The notes under the pieces: model-generated
What the model was told of the DNA's origin: nothing
Database searches by the model: none
Seen by the model: the letters and a program-made list of their open reading frames with translations, nothing else
Program-made: the position numbers and the translations under genes
Part shown: positions 1-7,634 of the stretch, one piece after another
How the letters are laid out: each line of letters starts with the position of its first letter
Position numbering within the stretch: the stretch's first letter is position 1
Assembly (NCBI GenBank): GCA_002319815.1
Contig: DCFR01000042.1
Span: 1 to 46,684 of the forward strand
Direction: 5' to 3'
From: Megamonas sp. UBA1799
Lineage (GTDB): Bacteria > Bacillota > Negativicutes > Selenomonadales > Selenomonadaceae
DNA: 46,684 nucleotides

Positions 1-174
1 GATTTTTACTTGACAAAAAACAAACGATAACGAAGGCTGAACCGAGACAGCAGCAGTTGCTGCGGGCAATAGGTTCGCCGGTTCGGAGGCTTCTGCCGCC
101 AGCCCGGTCACAGGCAGCAGAAAGATCCCCCCTACTAGGCAAAGCGCCTGATACATGCTCCTATATGTTTTCAT
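1..174 (-). CDS. partial exported protein of unknown function
   Basis: An open frame starts with ATG at 174 and runs off the window edge, so only about 58 residues are visible. They begin MKTYRSMYQALCLVGG, continue with a hydrophobic stretch and end in TGLAAEA, a classic Sec signal peptide with an AxA-type cleavage site. The mature part seen so far is Ala/Ser/Pro rich and shows no domain. The start lies 23 bases after the stop of the metallophosphoesterase on the same strand, so the two are probably co-transcribed. The ribosome-binding site is weak (AAAGGGACGAG, distant). The signal peptide and spacing are what support it; the product cannot be named. Confidence 0.55.
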   Translation of the reverse strand, partial: MKTYRSMYQALCLVGGIFLLPVTGLAAEASEPANLLPAATAAVSVQPSLSFVFCQVKI

Positions 175-197
175 TGCCTGAAATCTCGTCCCTTTCG

Positions 198-1532
198 TTA
201 TGCATCCTGCACTTTAGCGGAAAGATCCGTCAAAGAGCCATCTCCCTGATATTGATATAAACCGACCCGATTCTCTGCGCCGGTCTCCACAACGGCAAAC
301 GTACAAGTTGCCGACGGATAATCAGAATTATGATCTACCCAGGTGCCGGAATTTACATAAAATTTTCTTCCGTCCTGATGAAAATCAGGAATATGGGTAT
401 GACCAAAAACAACCACATCATAATTTACATCCTGCCGATCCAAATATTGCGATTTAGCACATTTATAAAAATACGTTTTCTTCACGGCGTCGGCGCCGGC
501 TTCCACAAACGGAATTTTGAACCATACATCATTCATAGTCTGCCGTTCATCCCAGGAACGTTGGAAATTACGGAACAAAACCGGTGCGGAAATAGTTCCA
601 TCTGCCTGTTCCACCGGATACATATCCTTTAAAGAGTAGCTATCGTGCATACCACAGCTGCCCATCCGGAAGATTTTTTCCTCAAAACCGCTTTTTTCTG
701 TAATACGGTTAAAAAGCTTTTCCAGCGTTTTGGCATAGATATACGCGCCCATCTGATCAGTATTCGCAGCATCCGGCACTTTACTAACAACCGGATAATT
801 TTTTTTGATCTTCGGCTTATGCTCGAGAACCCAGCTGGTGCCCAGTCTGGCGTAGAAATATCCGGGCGGATACATCGTCTCATCGTTGTGACAAAGCTCG
901 CGGTTGGACACCCGGTCCGGCGCCGAATATGGATCATACCGATGGCAATGTTCAATTACAATCTCCTGACGATCGCCGGTAATATAGCGGCCCAGTCCCT
1001 TGGAATCACGCGCCTCCACGATACCAGGCAACAAAGCGGGCAATATTTCTTCACCCATATTCATATCATGATTACCAATGACATAAACCAGCTTGATCCC
1101 GGCCTGCATCACATTTTTCAGTTCATTGATAACGCTCTGATTATTCCGTGCAACCTGGATAAAAAATTCATGCATATTGGCAATCGGCGCGTAATTCAAA
1201 GGCAAAAACCATTCGTCAAGAAAATCGCCGGCAATAACCAGCTCGCGCACATCGTCGGTTTGCTGCAGCCGTTGCAGAAATTCAACAAACAGCGGCCGAT
1301 TACTAACATCTTCGGCAAAACCGTCATCAATGCCAAAATGCAAATCACTGACAACAACAACTTTATCCTGCTGCGGCCCGGCATCCCACAACGGCTCGAC
1401 ATTATGGCCTGCCGCCAACACTCGGCGCGAAATGGAAAACGGATCAAATAAGGATGCTGTCATCAGGGAAATTCCCCCCAAGGCCGCCCCCTTCAAAAAA
1501 GTTCTTCTGGTTAGTTTTTTTAGTTTTGTCAT
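198..1532 (-). CDS. Tat-exported calcineurin-like metallophosphoesterase
   Basis: A 444-residue protein with a twin-arginine signal (TRRTFLKGAALGG, residues 8-20) followed by a hydrophobic stretch ending near LAAG (39-42), so it is likely folded in the cytoplasm and exported by Tat. The metallophosphatase motifs are in order: SDLHFG (62-67), AGDFLDEW (101-108), GNHD (153-156) and GHTH (376-379), followed by YVNSGTW (391-397). They are the ligands of a two-metal phosphoesterase site. The substrate cannot be read. ATG is preceded by AAGGGAGG at good spacing. The upstream 240 bases are AT-rich, with possible TATAAT boxes near 1590-1610. A second exported protein follows 23 bases downstream. The family is sure; the role in the cell envelope is inference. 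Confidence 0.85.
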   Translation of the reverse strand: MTKLKKLTRRTFLKGAALGGISLMTASLFDPFSISRRVLAAGHNVEPLWDAGPQQDKVVVVSDLHFGIDDGFAEDVSNRPLFVEFLQRLQQTDDVRELVIAGDFLDEWFLPLNYAPIANMHEFFIQVARNNQSVINELKNVMQAGIKLVYVIGNHDMNMGEEILPALLPGIVEARDSKGLGRYITGDRQEIVIEHCHRYDPYSAPDRVSNRELCHNDETMYPPGYFYARLGTSWVLEHKPKIKKNYPVVSKVPDAANTDQMGAYIYAKTLEKLFNRITEKSGFEEKIFRMGSCGMHDSYSLKDMYPVEQADGTISAPVLFRNFQRSWDERQTMNDVWFKIPFVEAGADAVKKTYFYKCAKSQYLDRQDVNYDVVVFGHTHIPDFHQDGRKFYVNSGTWVDHNSDYPSATCTFAVVETGAENRVGLYQYQGDGSLTDLSAKVQDA

Positions 1533-1693
1533 TACTTTTGCCTCCCTTAGCCGGCTGACATCGACTGCGCCGTCTTGAATACAAAATATGCTATATAATT
1601 TTATATTATATATGAAACCTTCTGACTATTATCATATTTTGCATAAACAGTAGTTTTTGTAGCACAAAGTGCACAAGCTCTTAGGTATAAAAG

Positions 1694-1725
1694 ACCCTTG
1701 AGCGCTGCATATGGCGTTCAAGGGT
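1694..1725 (-). terminator. hairpin terminator of the response regulator gene
   Basis: Twelve-base arms (ACCCTTGAGCGC and GCGTTCAAGGGT, one G-T pair) separated by 8 bases. Read on the minus strand the hairpin is followed by TCTTTTAT. It sits about 50 bases after the regulator's stop codon and separates it from the metallophosphoesterase gene. Confidence 0.7.
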
Positions 1726-1773
1726 ACTATAAAAAATTTTATTCTATTCCGAACTTTATTGTATCCTTACATT

Positions 1774-2448
1774 TTATTCCAACCGAAAGAGTTTATATTT
1801 TAACGCGTAGATCAATGCCTGCGTCCGTCCCTGCACCTGAAGCTTATAAAAAATACTTGTCAGATGCGTTTTAACCGTTTTTTCGCTCATGAATAAGACC
1901 TTGGCGATTTCCCGATTTGACAACCCATGCACCAGACAGGACAGCACATCCATTTCACGAACCGTGAGCCGATTTCGTATCCGCCGACGCCAGATTTCCA
2001 TCACTTTCTGATACAAATCTTCACCGGTCTGTCCGACACTGCCAAAAATACGCTTTTCCAACTGTGGACAAAGGAAAACACCGCCGGCAAAAACGGTTCG
2101 TATCGCCTGCACTAACATATCCGGCTCCACATCTTTCAGCAGATAGCCGCGCGCCCCATAACGCAAAGCCTCCAATACATATTTGTCGCCGTCACGCATT
2201 GTCAACACCAAGATCCTTGTCGGCAATTTGACCGTCTGCAGCTGACGCACAACCTCCATCCCGCTGATCTCCGGCAAGCTCAGCTCCAGCAGCAAAATAT
2301 CCGGCTGCAGCAGCCACGTCTGGGCAATCGCCTTTTGCCCGTCTGCCGCCTCTCCTACAATCTGAACATCTGGTTCGAAACGCAATACTTGCCGGATACC
2401 TTGCCGCAACAAAGCATAATCTTCGGCCACTAACACTCTGATTCCCAT
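1774..2448 (-). CDS. NarL/FixJ-type response regulator with Glu at the phosphoacceptor position
   Basis: A 224-residue regulator with an N-terminal receiver (about 3-120) and a C-terminal LuxR-type helix-turn-helix (about 158-215; LTVREMDVLSCLVHG, then SNREIAKVLFMSEKTVKTHL). The receiver keeps the acidic pair E9-D10, the switch Thr (T83 in LVLTMRD) and the invariant Lys (K105 in YLLKD). The residue that should be the phosphorylated Asp is Glu55, in ILLLELSLPE (codon GAG, near 2284). Such a receiver cannot form the usual aspartyl phosphate and may be locked on, since Asp-to-Glu is activating in some regulators such as NtrC. No histidine kinase is next to it. AAAGGAG lies about 16 bases before the ATG. 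Target genes are unknown. Confidence 0.9.
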   Translation of the reverse strand: MGIRVLVAEDYALLRQGIRQVLRFEPDVQIVGEAADGQKAIAQTWLLQPDILLLELSLPEISGMEVVRQLQTVKLPTRILVLTMRDGDKYVLEALRYGARGYLLKDVEPDMLVQAIRTVFAGGVFLCPQLEKRIFGSVGQTGEDLYQKVMEIWRRRIRNRLTVREMDVLSCLVHGLSNREIAKVLFMSEKTVKTHLTSIFYKLQVQGRTQALIYALKYKLFRLE

Positions 2449-2619
2449 TTCTGCGCCCTGATATCTCCTTTCGCACTGCTTTTTCTTCTGATAACAGAAG
2501 AAAAAACGATTTTTCTATGGAGTCAGTCGCCGTCCCGGCATCCTGCAAGTTCACGCCTTCCCTCTGCGCACTCTGACTTTATTCCCCATCCTGTTCTGGC
2601 CACCGCCGCAAGTTGATAC

Positions 2620-3492
2620 TCATTGCCGCACCTCTGCCGCGTCGCCGATCTGAATCGCATCGGCAGACCCATTCAAAACCCGCCCGGAAGCCATATGTTT
2701 ATCCGTCCGGTCAACCAGCACCTGACATAACAGCTTGCGCTGCTGCCCTAAAACCGCCCCCGAATCCGGATCATGAATCATTTTACCCTTCTGATATATA
2801 GAAAAAATCTGCCCGGAAACAATACCGTCCTCGGCGCCGCGGTCAATGTAAAGTATATCCCCATCAATACTGGCAACCCGAGCCAACAATGGCAGAGAAC
2901 TCAATTTTACCTGTAAACGACTGCAGATCTTCAACGCGATTGTCTGCAGAGCGGACGGTAAAGCATCCGGCGCGGTCAACCAGATTTTTTTACCATTCTG
3001 CTTCACCATGATCTTAGGCACGGAAGTTTGACAGGTATCGGCACAAACAACGCGGCCGGTAACCGTATCCAGCAGTTTCCAAAATACGGTGACCTGCGTT
3101 TCCGGCTTTTTATGCCTTTTACTATTGGAAATATTCTGTACATCAAGAATAGTCCCGGTAAGAAAATAATCCATCCCATTCATCAAAAGCATCGGCGAAG
3201 TATGCTTAGGCAAACCCGTACTTCGTTTCAACGTCTGTTCTGTCAGAATATCTTTCATATTTGTCCGGTCAATTAGCGTCACATCCGGCGCATTAGTCAA
3301 TAATGCCACCAAAGAATTCATTATGACCTGATCCAGCCCGCGTTGCCCCGAAGTATTTTTAAAAGGCAAAACTCCGATCGTCGCCTGCGCTGATACCACG
3401 GGAGCTGACAGCCCCATAAGAACCGCCAGCAACCACAACAAAAAAAACCGCCGAATGAAACTCCAGCGGGTCAACCGAAAAAATTCGCTCAA
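2620..3492 (-). CDS. exported FlgT/CsgG-like envelope protein (middle and C-terminal modules)
   Basis: About 290 residues from a TTG start at 3492. A longer frame opens with ATG at 3570, but that start lies upstream of the -10 box of the shared promoter, and the TTG is preceded by GAAAGAGGG at the same spacing as in the gene at 6130-7362. The protein has a signal peptide ending at VVSAQA. A CsgG/TolB-like module follows (TIGVLPFKNTSGQRG, then MNGMDYFLTGTILDVQN). The C-terminal module (ARVASIDGDILYIDRGAEDG, then VSGQIFSIYQKG) resembles the C-terminal domain of FlgT, the outer-membrane ring protein of the Vibrio flagellum. It probably works in the periplasm or at the outer membrane. It shares a promoter sequence with the 6130-7362 gene, so co-regulation is likely. 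No flagellar genes are in view. Domain calls are by eye. Confidence 0.7.
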   Translation of the reverse strand: MSEFFRLTRWSFIRRFFLLWLLAVLMGLSAPVVSAQATIGVLPFKNTSGQRGLDQVIMNSLVALLTNAPDVTLIDRTNMKDILTEQTLKRSTGLPKHTSPMLLMNGMDYFLTGTILDVQNISNSKRHKKPETQVTVFWKLLDTVTGRVVCADTCQTSVPKIMVKQNGKKIWLTAPDALPSALQTIALKICSRLQVKLSSLPLLARVASIDGDILYIDRGAEDGIVSGQIFSIYQKGKMIHDPDSGAVLGQQRKLLCQVLVDRTDKHMASGRVLNGSADAIQIGDAAEVRQ

Positions 3493-3507
3493 CGTCGAGG
3501 ACCCTCT

Positions 3508-3552
3508 TTCAACTCTTCCGTAGAAAATATTGTAAGCGCATCCTGCGTATTG
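3508..3552 (-). promoter_or_regulatory. promoter/leader repeat, copy A
   Basis: This 45-bp segment matches 7378-7422 at 43 of 45 positions. On the minus strand it holds a -10 box TACAAT (3534-3529) and the first transcribed bases. The -35 position here reads AAAATC, weaker than TTGACC in copy B. The distance from the repeat to the TTG start codon is the same in both copies. Confidence 0.7.
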
Positions 3553-3791
3553 ATTTTCTCTATATTCCATATGTAATTAGGCTTCTTTAAATAGAATAGT
3601 GTATTTACCGTTATTTGTAAAGTGTATTTTCCAAAAAAGGGAAGTAGTGCGTACCTCGGCTACGACTAATGATTTAATACCAAACTTTAATAATTGCCCA
3701 TAAAATACCGCGACCACGATACACAAAAGTAATAAATCCGCCTGTTCTAAACGATTGGACCCGATTGTTTTGAAAAAACACGTGCCGGCCA
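3553..3791. other. non-coding region between the FlgT-like gene and mntH
   Basis: No convincing gene. An 80-codon frame on the minus strand (3577-3819) covers it, but it has no ribosome-binding site and overlaps the mntH promoter. The part at 3623-3660 looks weakly like 7496-7530 at nearly the same distance from the 45-bp repeat (shared pattern GTATT, A-run, TAG, GCGTA). The two upstream regions may therefore be diverged duplicates. Confidence 0.35.
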
Positions 3792-3820
3792 TTGCTAATT
3801 TTTTCCGTCTATTATACAAT
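3792..3820 (+). promoter_or_regulatory. candidate sigma-A promoter of mntH
   Basis: TTGCTA (3792-3797), 17 bases, TACAAT (3815-3820). The predicted transcript would begin about 13 bases before the ATG, just at the ribosome-binding site GAGGTGAG (3828-3835). No clear MntR box is recognised. Confidence 0.5.
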
Positions 3821-3839
3821 AGCAGCAGAGGTGAGAATC

Positions 3840-5102
3840 ATGTTCAATTGGCGTTCCTGGTTTACGGACGCACAGAAAAACCGTCAAGGGGCCCGTGAGT
3901 TTTTACGCTATCTGGGACCGGGATTATTGATTACGGTAGGTTTTATTGATCCCGGCAACTGGGCTTCCAATATAGCGGCCGGCGCTTCCTATGGCTATGA
4001 ACTTTTATGGATGGTTACGCTGGCTACCATTATGCTTATCATTTTGCAGCACAATGCCGCCCACCTTGGCATTGTTACCGGAGACTGCCTGTCAGAAGCC
4101 GGAACCAGGCACTTGCCCGGATGGATCAGTAAGCCGCTTCTTGGCTCCGCTATGGGAGCCGCCGTCGCTACGGCACTGGCAGAGATTCTTGGCGGCGCTA
4201 TTGCGCTGCAAATGCTGTTTCAACTGCCTATTTTCTTTGGAGCCACTGTTACTGCCGTGCTTTGCGGAATTTTACTCTGGTCTAACTCCTACCAAAAACT
4301 GGAAAAAATCATCATTGCTTTTGTCTCGCTGATTGGACTTTCCTTTCTTATCGAACTGGGTTTTGTTTCCGTCGACTGGCTGCCAGCAGTAAAGGGATGG
4401 ATGACGCCATCCTTTCCGCCTGGTTCCCTGCTGATCATTACCAGCGTCCTCGGCGCAGTCGTTATGCCGCATAATCTATTTCTTCATTCTGAAGTCATCC
4501 AAAGCCGGCAATGGCAACTGGAAAATGAGGCTGTCATCCAACGTCAACTGAAATACGAATTTCTTGACACACTTTTCTCCATGCTGATTGGCTGGGCAAT
4601 TAACAGCGCTATGATTATCGTCGCTGCGGTCGTCTTCTTTATGCCGGGCATTGCGGTCACCGACCTGACACAGGCAGTTACCATGCTGCGGCCGATTCTT
4701 GGCAATACTGCAGCTTTTTTATTTGCTCTGGCTTTGCTTTTTTCCGGCATTTCTTCCACTACTACCGCCGGTATGGCCGGAGGCAGTATTTTTGCCGGTA
4801 TCTTCCATGAGCCATATGACATTAAGGATCTGCATTCACGGCTGGGCGTCATGATTACCTATGGCGCCGCGCTTCTGTTTCTGTTTTTTATTCAGGATCC
4901 TTTTCGCGGACTTCTTTACTCCCAAATGCTGCTTTCCCTGCAGCTGCCGTTTACCATAGGGCTGCAATTTTATTTGACTTCTTCGCCAAAAATCATGGGA
5001 AAATACGCTAACAATCAACGACAGAAAATTATTTTAGCCGCTATCGGACTTTTTGTCACCCTTCTTAATCTTTGTCTGCTCTATGATCTTTTATTTGATT
5101 AA
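3840..5102 (+). CDS. mntH: NRAMP-family Mn2+/Fe2+ transporter
   Basis: A 420-residue membrane protein counted from the ATG at 3840, preceded by GAGGTGAG. An in-frame upstream ATG at 3792 lies inside the promoter and is unlikely. The family signatures are present: GFIDPGNW in helix 1 (DPGN at 37-40) and MPHN in helix 6 (209-212). These supply the metal-binding Asp, Asn and Met of NRAMP proteins, which import divalent manganese or iron with protons across the inner membrane. About eleven hydrophobic helices follow one another along the length. It stands alone between two minus-strand genes for exported proteins and ends in a shared hairpin. Mn over Fe as the main substrate is a family-level guess. 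Confidence 0.93.
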   Translation: MFNWRSWFTDAQKNRQGAREFLRYLGPGLLITVGFIDPGNWASNIAAGASYGYELLWMVTLATIMLIILQHNAAHLGIVTGDCLSEAGTRHLPGWISKPLLGSAMGAAVATALAEILGGAIALQMLFQLPIFFGATVTAVLCGILLWSNSYQKLEKIIIAFVSLIGLSFLIELGFVSVDWLPAVKGWMTPSFPPGSLLIITSVLGAVVMPHNLFLHSEVIQSRQWQLENEAVIQRQLKYEFLDTLFSMLIGWAINSAMIIVAAVVFFMPGIAVTDLTQAVTMLRPILGNTAAFLFALALLFSGISSTTTAGMAGGSIFAGIFHEPYDIKDLHSRLGVMITYGAALLFLFFIQDPFRGLLYSQMLLSLQLPFTIGLQFYLTSSPKIMGKYANNQRQKIILAAIGLFVTLLNLCLLYDLLFD

Positions 5103-5117
5103 TAATAAGAAAAACAT

Positions 5118-5176
5118 AAAATGCTTTTTAGAGAAAAAACGATTGCACTGACTCGTCTTTTTCTAAAAAGCATTTT
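5118..5176. terminator. bidirectional terminator between mntH and the LPP20-like gene
   Basis: Long inverted repeat (AAAATGCTTTTTAGA pairing with TCTAAAAAGCATTTT, mostly continuous) with an A-rich left side and a T-run on the right. It lies between two convergent genes and can serve both. Confidence 0.75.
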
Positions 5177-5209
5177 TTATTATACCTGAATATTGCCGGT
5201 ACAATAGTC

Positions 5210-6112
5210 TTATTTTATCAAAACAACCGAACAGGAACCTAAAAAGTCATTTTTCTGTATAGCGTTCAGGATTTTATCCCCATCCTCCTTGGAAATAACC
5301 GGATTTCTATGAAAATCTGTCAACGCCACCCCTTTGATAACCAGCGGATTTGTCCCGACAACCGACAAAATTGATTTTTCCGTAGGCGATTCTGCATAAG
5401 AAACAATTCCATGACGAATCATATTTTGATCCAGCACATTCTTAGAACTGTAAATAACCCGGGAAGAAGTATCCAGAATATTAGGCGCCATGGCGCGCTC
5501 CAGCCCCAAGCCGCGGCAATCCACCACCAGACCGGAAAAAGTCCCGGAAGGCAACGGCCCCGACGGCAAAACAGCTGCTGTTGGATTGGTGCTCGCGGCA
5601 GCCGTTCCCGCCGTTGGAACCGTTGTTGCCGGAACCGTTCCTACCGGAGCTGGCGCAGCATTGGTATTGATATTTGTATCTTTCTGCCAGACCGCTGCCG
5701 CCAGACTATTTTGCCCAAAAATCGGCATGCTCAGGGTAATTTGATAATTGCCGTCGTCCAGCTGCTCTTCATCGACAATGCGCGCGTTCCGAATAACGCC
5801 GGCCACCGCCGTCTTGATGGTATCCTTTTTGACCGTCAGCTGCTCGACAGTCGTATGATTCTCTACTTCTACGCCATAGACAATACTGGCCAGATTCCGA
5901 TAAGCATCGACAACCGCAGCCCGCCGCGCCAACGCATTTGCCTGCCCCGGCTTGATCGCATACTCAGGAGCGCTGCCTACCCCAATGGCGGTAATCATAT
6001 TGCTGTCCCAATCGACCCCCAAGGCGAAACAAAGCCCTGAACCGGCCGTCAAAAAAAATGGCAGCAACAATATCGCATACAACAATTTCTTTCCTTGCAC
6101 ATAAAAACCCAT
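5210..6112 (-). CDS. exported LPP20/FlgT-like protein
   Basis: A 300-residue protein with a signal peptide (hydrophobic 9-28, cleavage near CFA-LG). Residues about 38-130 (ITAIGVGSAPEYAIKPG, then ALARRAAVVDAYRNLASIVYG, and GNYQITLSMPIFG) match the pattern of the LPP20 family of secreted proteins related to FlgT. A Thr/Pro/Ala-rich linker (about 148-190) leads to a second module beginning FSGLVVDCRGLGLERAM. That module recurs in proteins of this kind but I cannot name it. The gene lies 17 bases after 6130-7362 on the same strand, so the two form an operon driven by the copy-B promoter. Probably periplasmic or bound to the outer membrane; no enzyme motif is seen. Confidence 0.7.
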   Translation of the reverse strand: MGFYVQGKKLLYAILLLPFFLTAGSGLCFALGVDWDSNMITAIGVGSAPEYAIKPGQANALARRAAVVDAYRNLASIVYGVEVENHTTVEQLTVKKDTIKTAVAGVIRNARIVDEEQLDDGNYQITLSMPIFGQNSLAAAVWQKDTNINTNAAPAPVGTVPATTVPTAGTAAASTNPTAAVLPSGPLPSGTFSGLVVDCRGLGLERAMAPNILDTSSRVIYSSKNVLDQNMIRHGIVSYAESPTEKSILSVVGTNPLVIKGVALTDFHRNPVISKEDGDKILNAIQKNDFLGSCSVVLIK

Positions 6113-6129
6113 GTCCTTCTCTTCCTCTC

Positions 6130-7362
6130 TTATACAGATTGATCCGGCGGCTTTTGAAACGTCAGCTCTATGGTGTTAGCCGTCATCCCCGTAACCGTCG
6201 CCAAGGCATTCATATCTTGGCTGCACAGCGCCGCTAATTCTTCATTGCTGCCGGCAAAATCCAAAGTTAATGCCGCATGTCCATTTTCATAACTTTTAAT
6301 CAAAAGATTACGCGCCCCGCCTACATAATTCATATAATCCATCCAATTTGTCAGCTGTGCAAACTTTTTTACCTGCTGCAGGTGAATCGTATAGGATTCC
6401 ATTTGATTCAGCGTGAGACAGCGCAATTTCATTGCAGTATCACTGCCGGCTTTTTTACCGACCTGATAAACTGCTTCTTTTTCCGCTAAAGAAGACGTCG
6501 CATCTACACTGCTTTCCTGATATTGTGCGGCGGAGACGGATTCACCAGTATCTCCCCGGATAATATGAATCTGCAAAACCGCTCGTGCCACGTATAAAGG
6601 AACCTCCCGATTCAGCGGCAGCATAGTATTTTGCACGGTTATATTCCCCACCAGCATGTAGTCAAACGGCAAATTGGCAGCTACTGCCGCTTCGGTCCGC
6701 TCCCGCCCGGTCCGGCGCCTTCGGGCCACAGCTTTTTCCGCCGGCAGGCGGGACACTGCCTGTATATGCGAAAACCCATTTTGCAGCAAAGTTGCCAACA
6801 TTGCTGCCGCAGCCGGATCATCCATATTTGTTATACCCGTTATATCCTGACCAGCGACACGAAAAGAGCGGTCCCGGCTCGCACCAGAAGCAGTGGTGCG
6901 GCCATTTTCCAATAAAATAAATCCCAGCCGCAGGGCGCTTGGCGCCGATGAAGAATTTTCTGTATGATCCCTGACCTCGCCATCTGCACCGTCGGCAAGC
7001 TCTACCTGCAATCTTACCCGATAGATCTCGCCATCAAAATGACTATCCAACAAACGGTAACTGCTGATATGCCCATTGCTTGACGCATGCATCTGATCCC
7101 GGGCAACCTGCTGATTGATGACATAGGTATCCGCCGCCAAAGAAATCCCGCGCTGCGCGCGAATCGCCTGCCGGAAAGCATCTTGAATCGCCGCTTGTTC
7201 CGTCGGCCCGCTGCCCACGGCAGTAAAGGATTCAGCCCAGCCGGCAGCAGGAGACAGCCATCCGCTCAACAACACAATGACTAATGCGCCAAGCAAGCGG
7301 ATGAAAGGCCAAAGCAATCGCACGCGGCTATTGCCGCCATTGAACAACAAAAAAACTTTCAA
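6130..7362 (-). CDS. exported FlgT-like protein (N-terminal module)
   Basis: A 410-residue protein from a TTG start, preceded by GAAGGATGG at the same spacing as the sister gene at 2620-3492. The signal peptide ends at GWAES (about 43). Residues about 45-125 (FTAVGSGPTEQAAIQDAFRQ, then SSYRLLDSHFDGEIYRVRLQ) fit the FlgT N-terminal domain. A second region (about 145-290, LRLGFILLEN to FDYMLVGNITVQN) resembles the CsgG/TolB-like middle module. The C-terminal 100 residues are not recognised. In Vibrio, FlgT carries N, middle and C modules in one outer-membrane ring protein. Here they are spread over separate genes, with LPP20-like 5210-6112 in the same operon. A flagellar role is only a hypothesis. 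Confidence 0.7.
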   Translation of the reverse strand: MKVFLLFNGGNSRVRLLWPFIRLLGALVIVLLSGWLSPAAGWAESFTAVGSGPTEQAAIQDAFRQAIRAQRGISLAADTYVINQQVARDQMHASSNGHISSYRLLDSHFDGEIYRVRLQVELADGADGEVRDHTENSSSAPSALRLGFILLENGRTTASGASRDRSFRVAGQDITGITNMDDPAAAAMLATLLQNGFSHIQAVSRLPAEKAVARRRRTGRERTEAAVAANLPFDYMLVGNITVQNTMLPLNREVPLYVARAVLQIHIIRGDTGESVSAAQYQESSVDATSSLAEKEAVYQVGKKAGSDTAMKLRCLTLNQMESYTIHLQQVKKFAQLTNWMDYMNYVGGARNLLIKSYENGHAALTLDFAGSNEELAALCSQDMNALATVTGMTANTIELTFQKPPDQSV

Positions 7363-7377
7363 CCTTCAGAACCATCC

Positions 7378-7422
7378 TTCAACTCTTCCGTAGAAAATAT
7401 TGTAAGTGCATCCTGCATATTG
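7378..7422 (-). repeat. promoter/leader repeat, copy B
   Basis: 45-bp sequence matching 3508-3552 with only two differences (positions 7407 and 7417). It contains the spacer, the -10 box and the start of the leader of the 6130-7362 gene. Confidence 0.85.
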
Positions 7423-7427
7423 GTCAA
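7399..7427 (-). promoter_or_regulatory. sigma-A promoter of the FlgT-like/LPP20-like operon
   Basis: On the minus strand TTGACC (7427-7422), 17 bases, TACAAT (7404-7399), a near-consensus promoter. It would start a leader of about 30 bases before the TTG start at 7362. Confidence 0.7.
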
Positions 7428-7634
7428 AAACAAATAAGCATGCTAATAAACCCGGCCTGTAATTTCAGGCTATCACAGATTAAAAATTTTGTACAGTATT
7501 CTGAAAAAAACAGGATATAGCGCGTAGGCCATACAGCGTAGATACCTTTCGACGATAGATATACGACCAAAAATCTATTGTAATCAACATCCGAAATTGA
7601 TACCGTGAGAATAGAGAAAGGTAGCTGATACAGT

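Noticed and set aside
11..45. TTGACA on the plus strand near the left edge as a promoter
   Set aside because: No -10 box at 16-18 bases, and it lies inside the coding frame of the partial exported protein.
3493..3570. ATG start at 3570 for the FlgT/CsgG-like gene
   Set aside because: It lies upstream of the -10 box of the repeat promoter. The TTG at 3492 has a ribosome-binding site and matches the sister gene's layout.
3577..3819. 80-codon frame on the minus strand between the FlgT-like gene and mntH
   Set aside because: No ribosome-binding site, covers the mntH promoter, and contains no recognised pattern.
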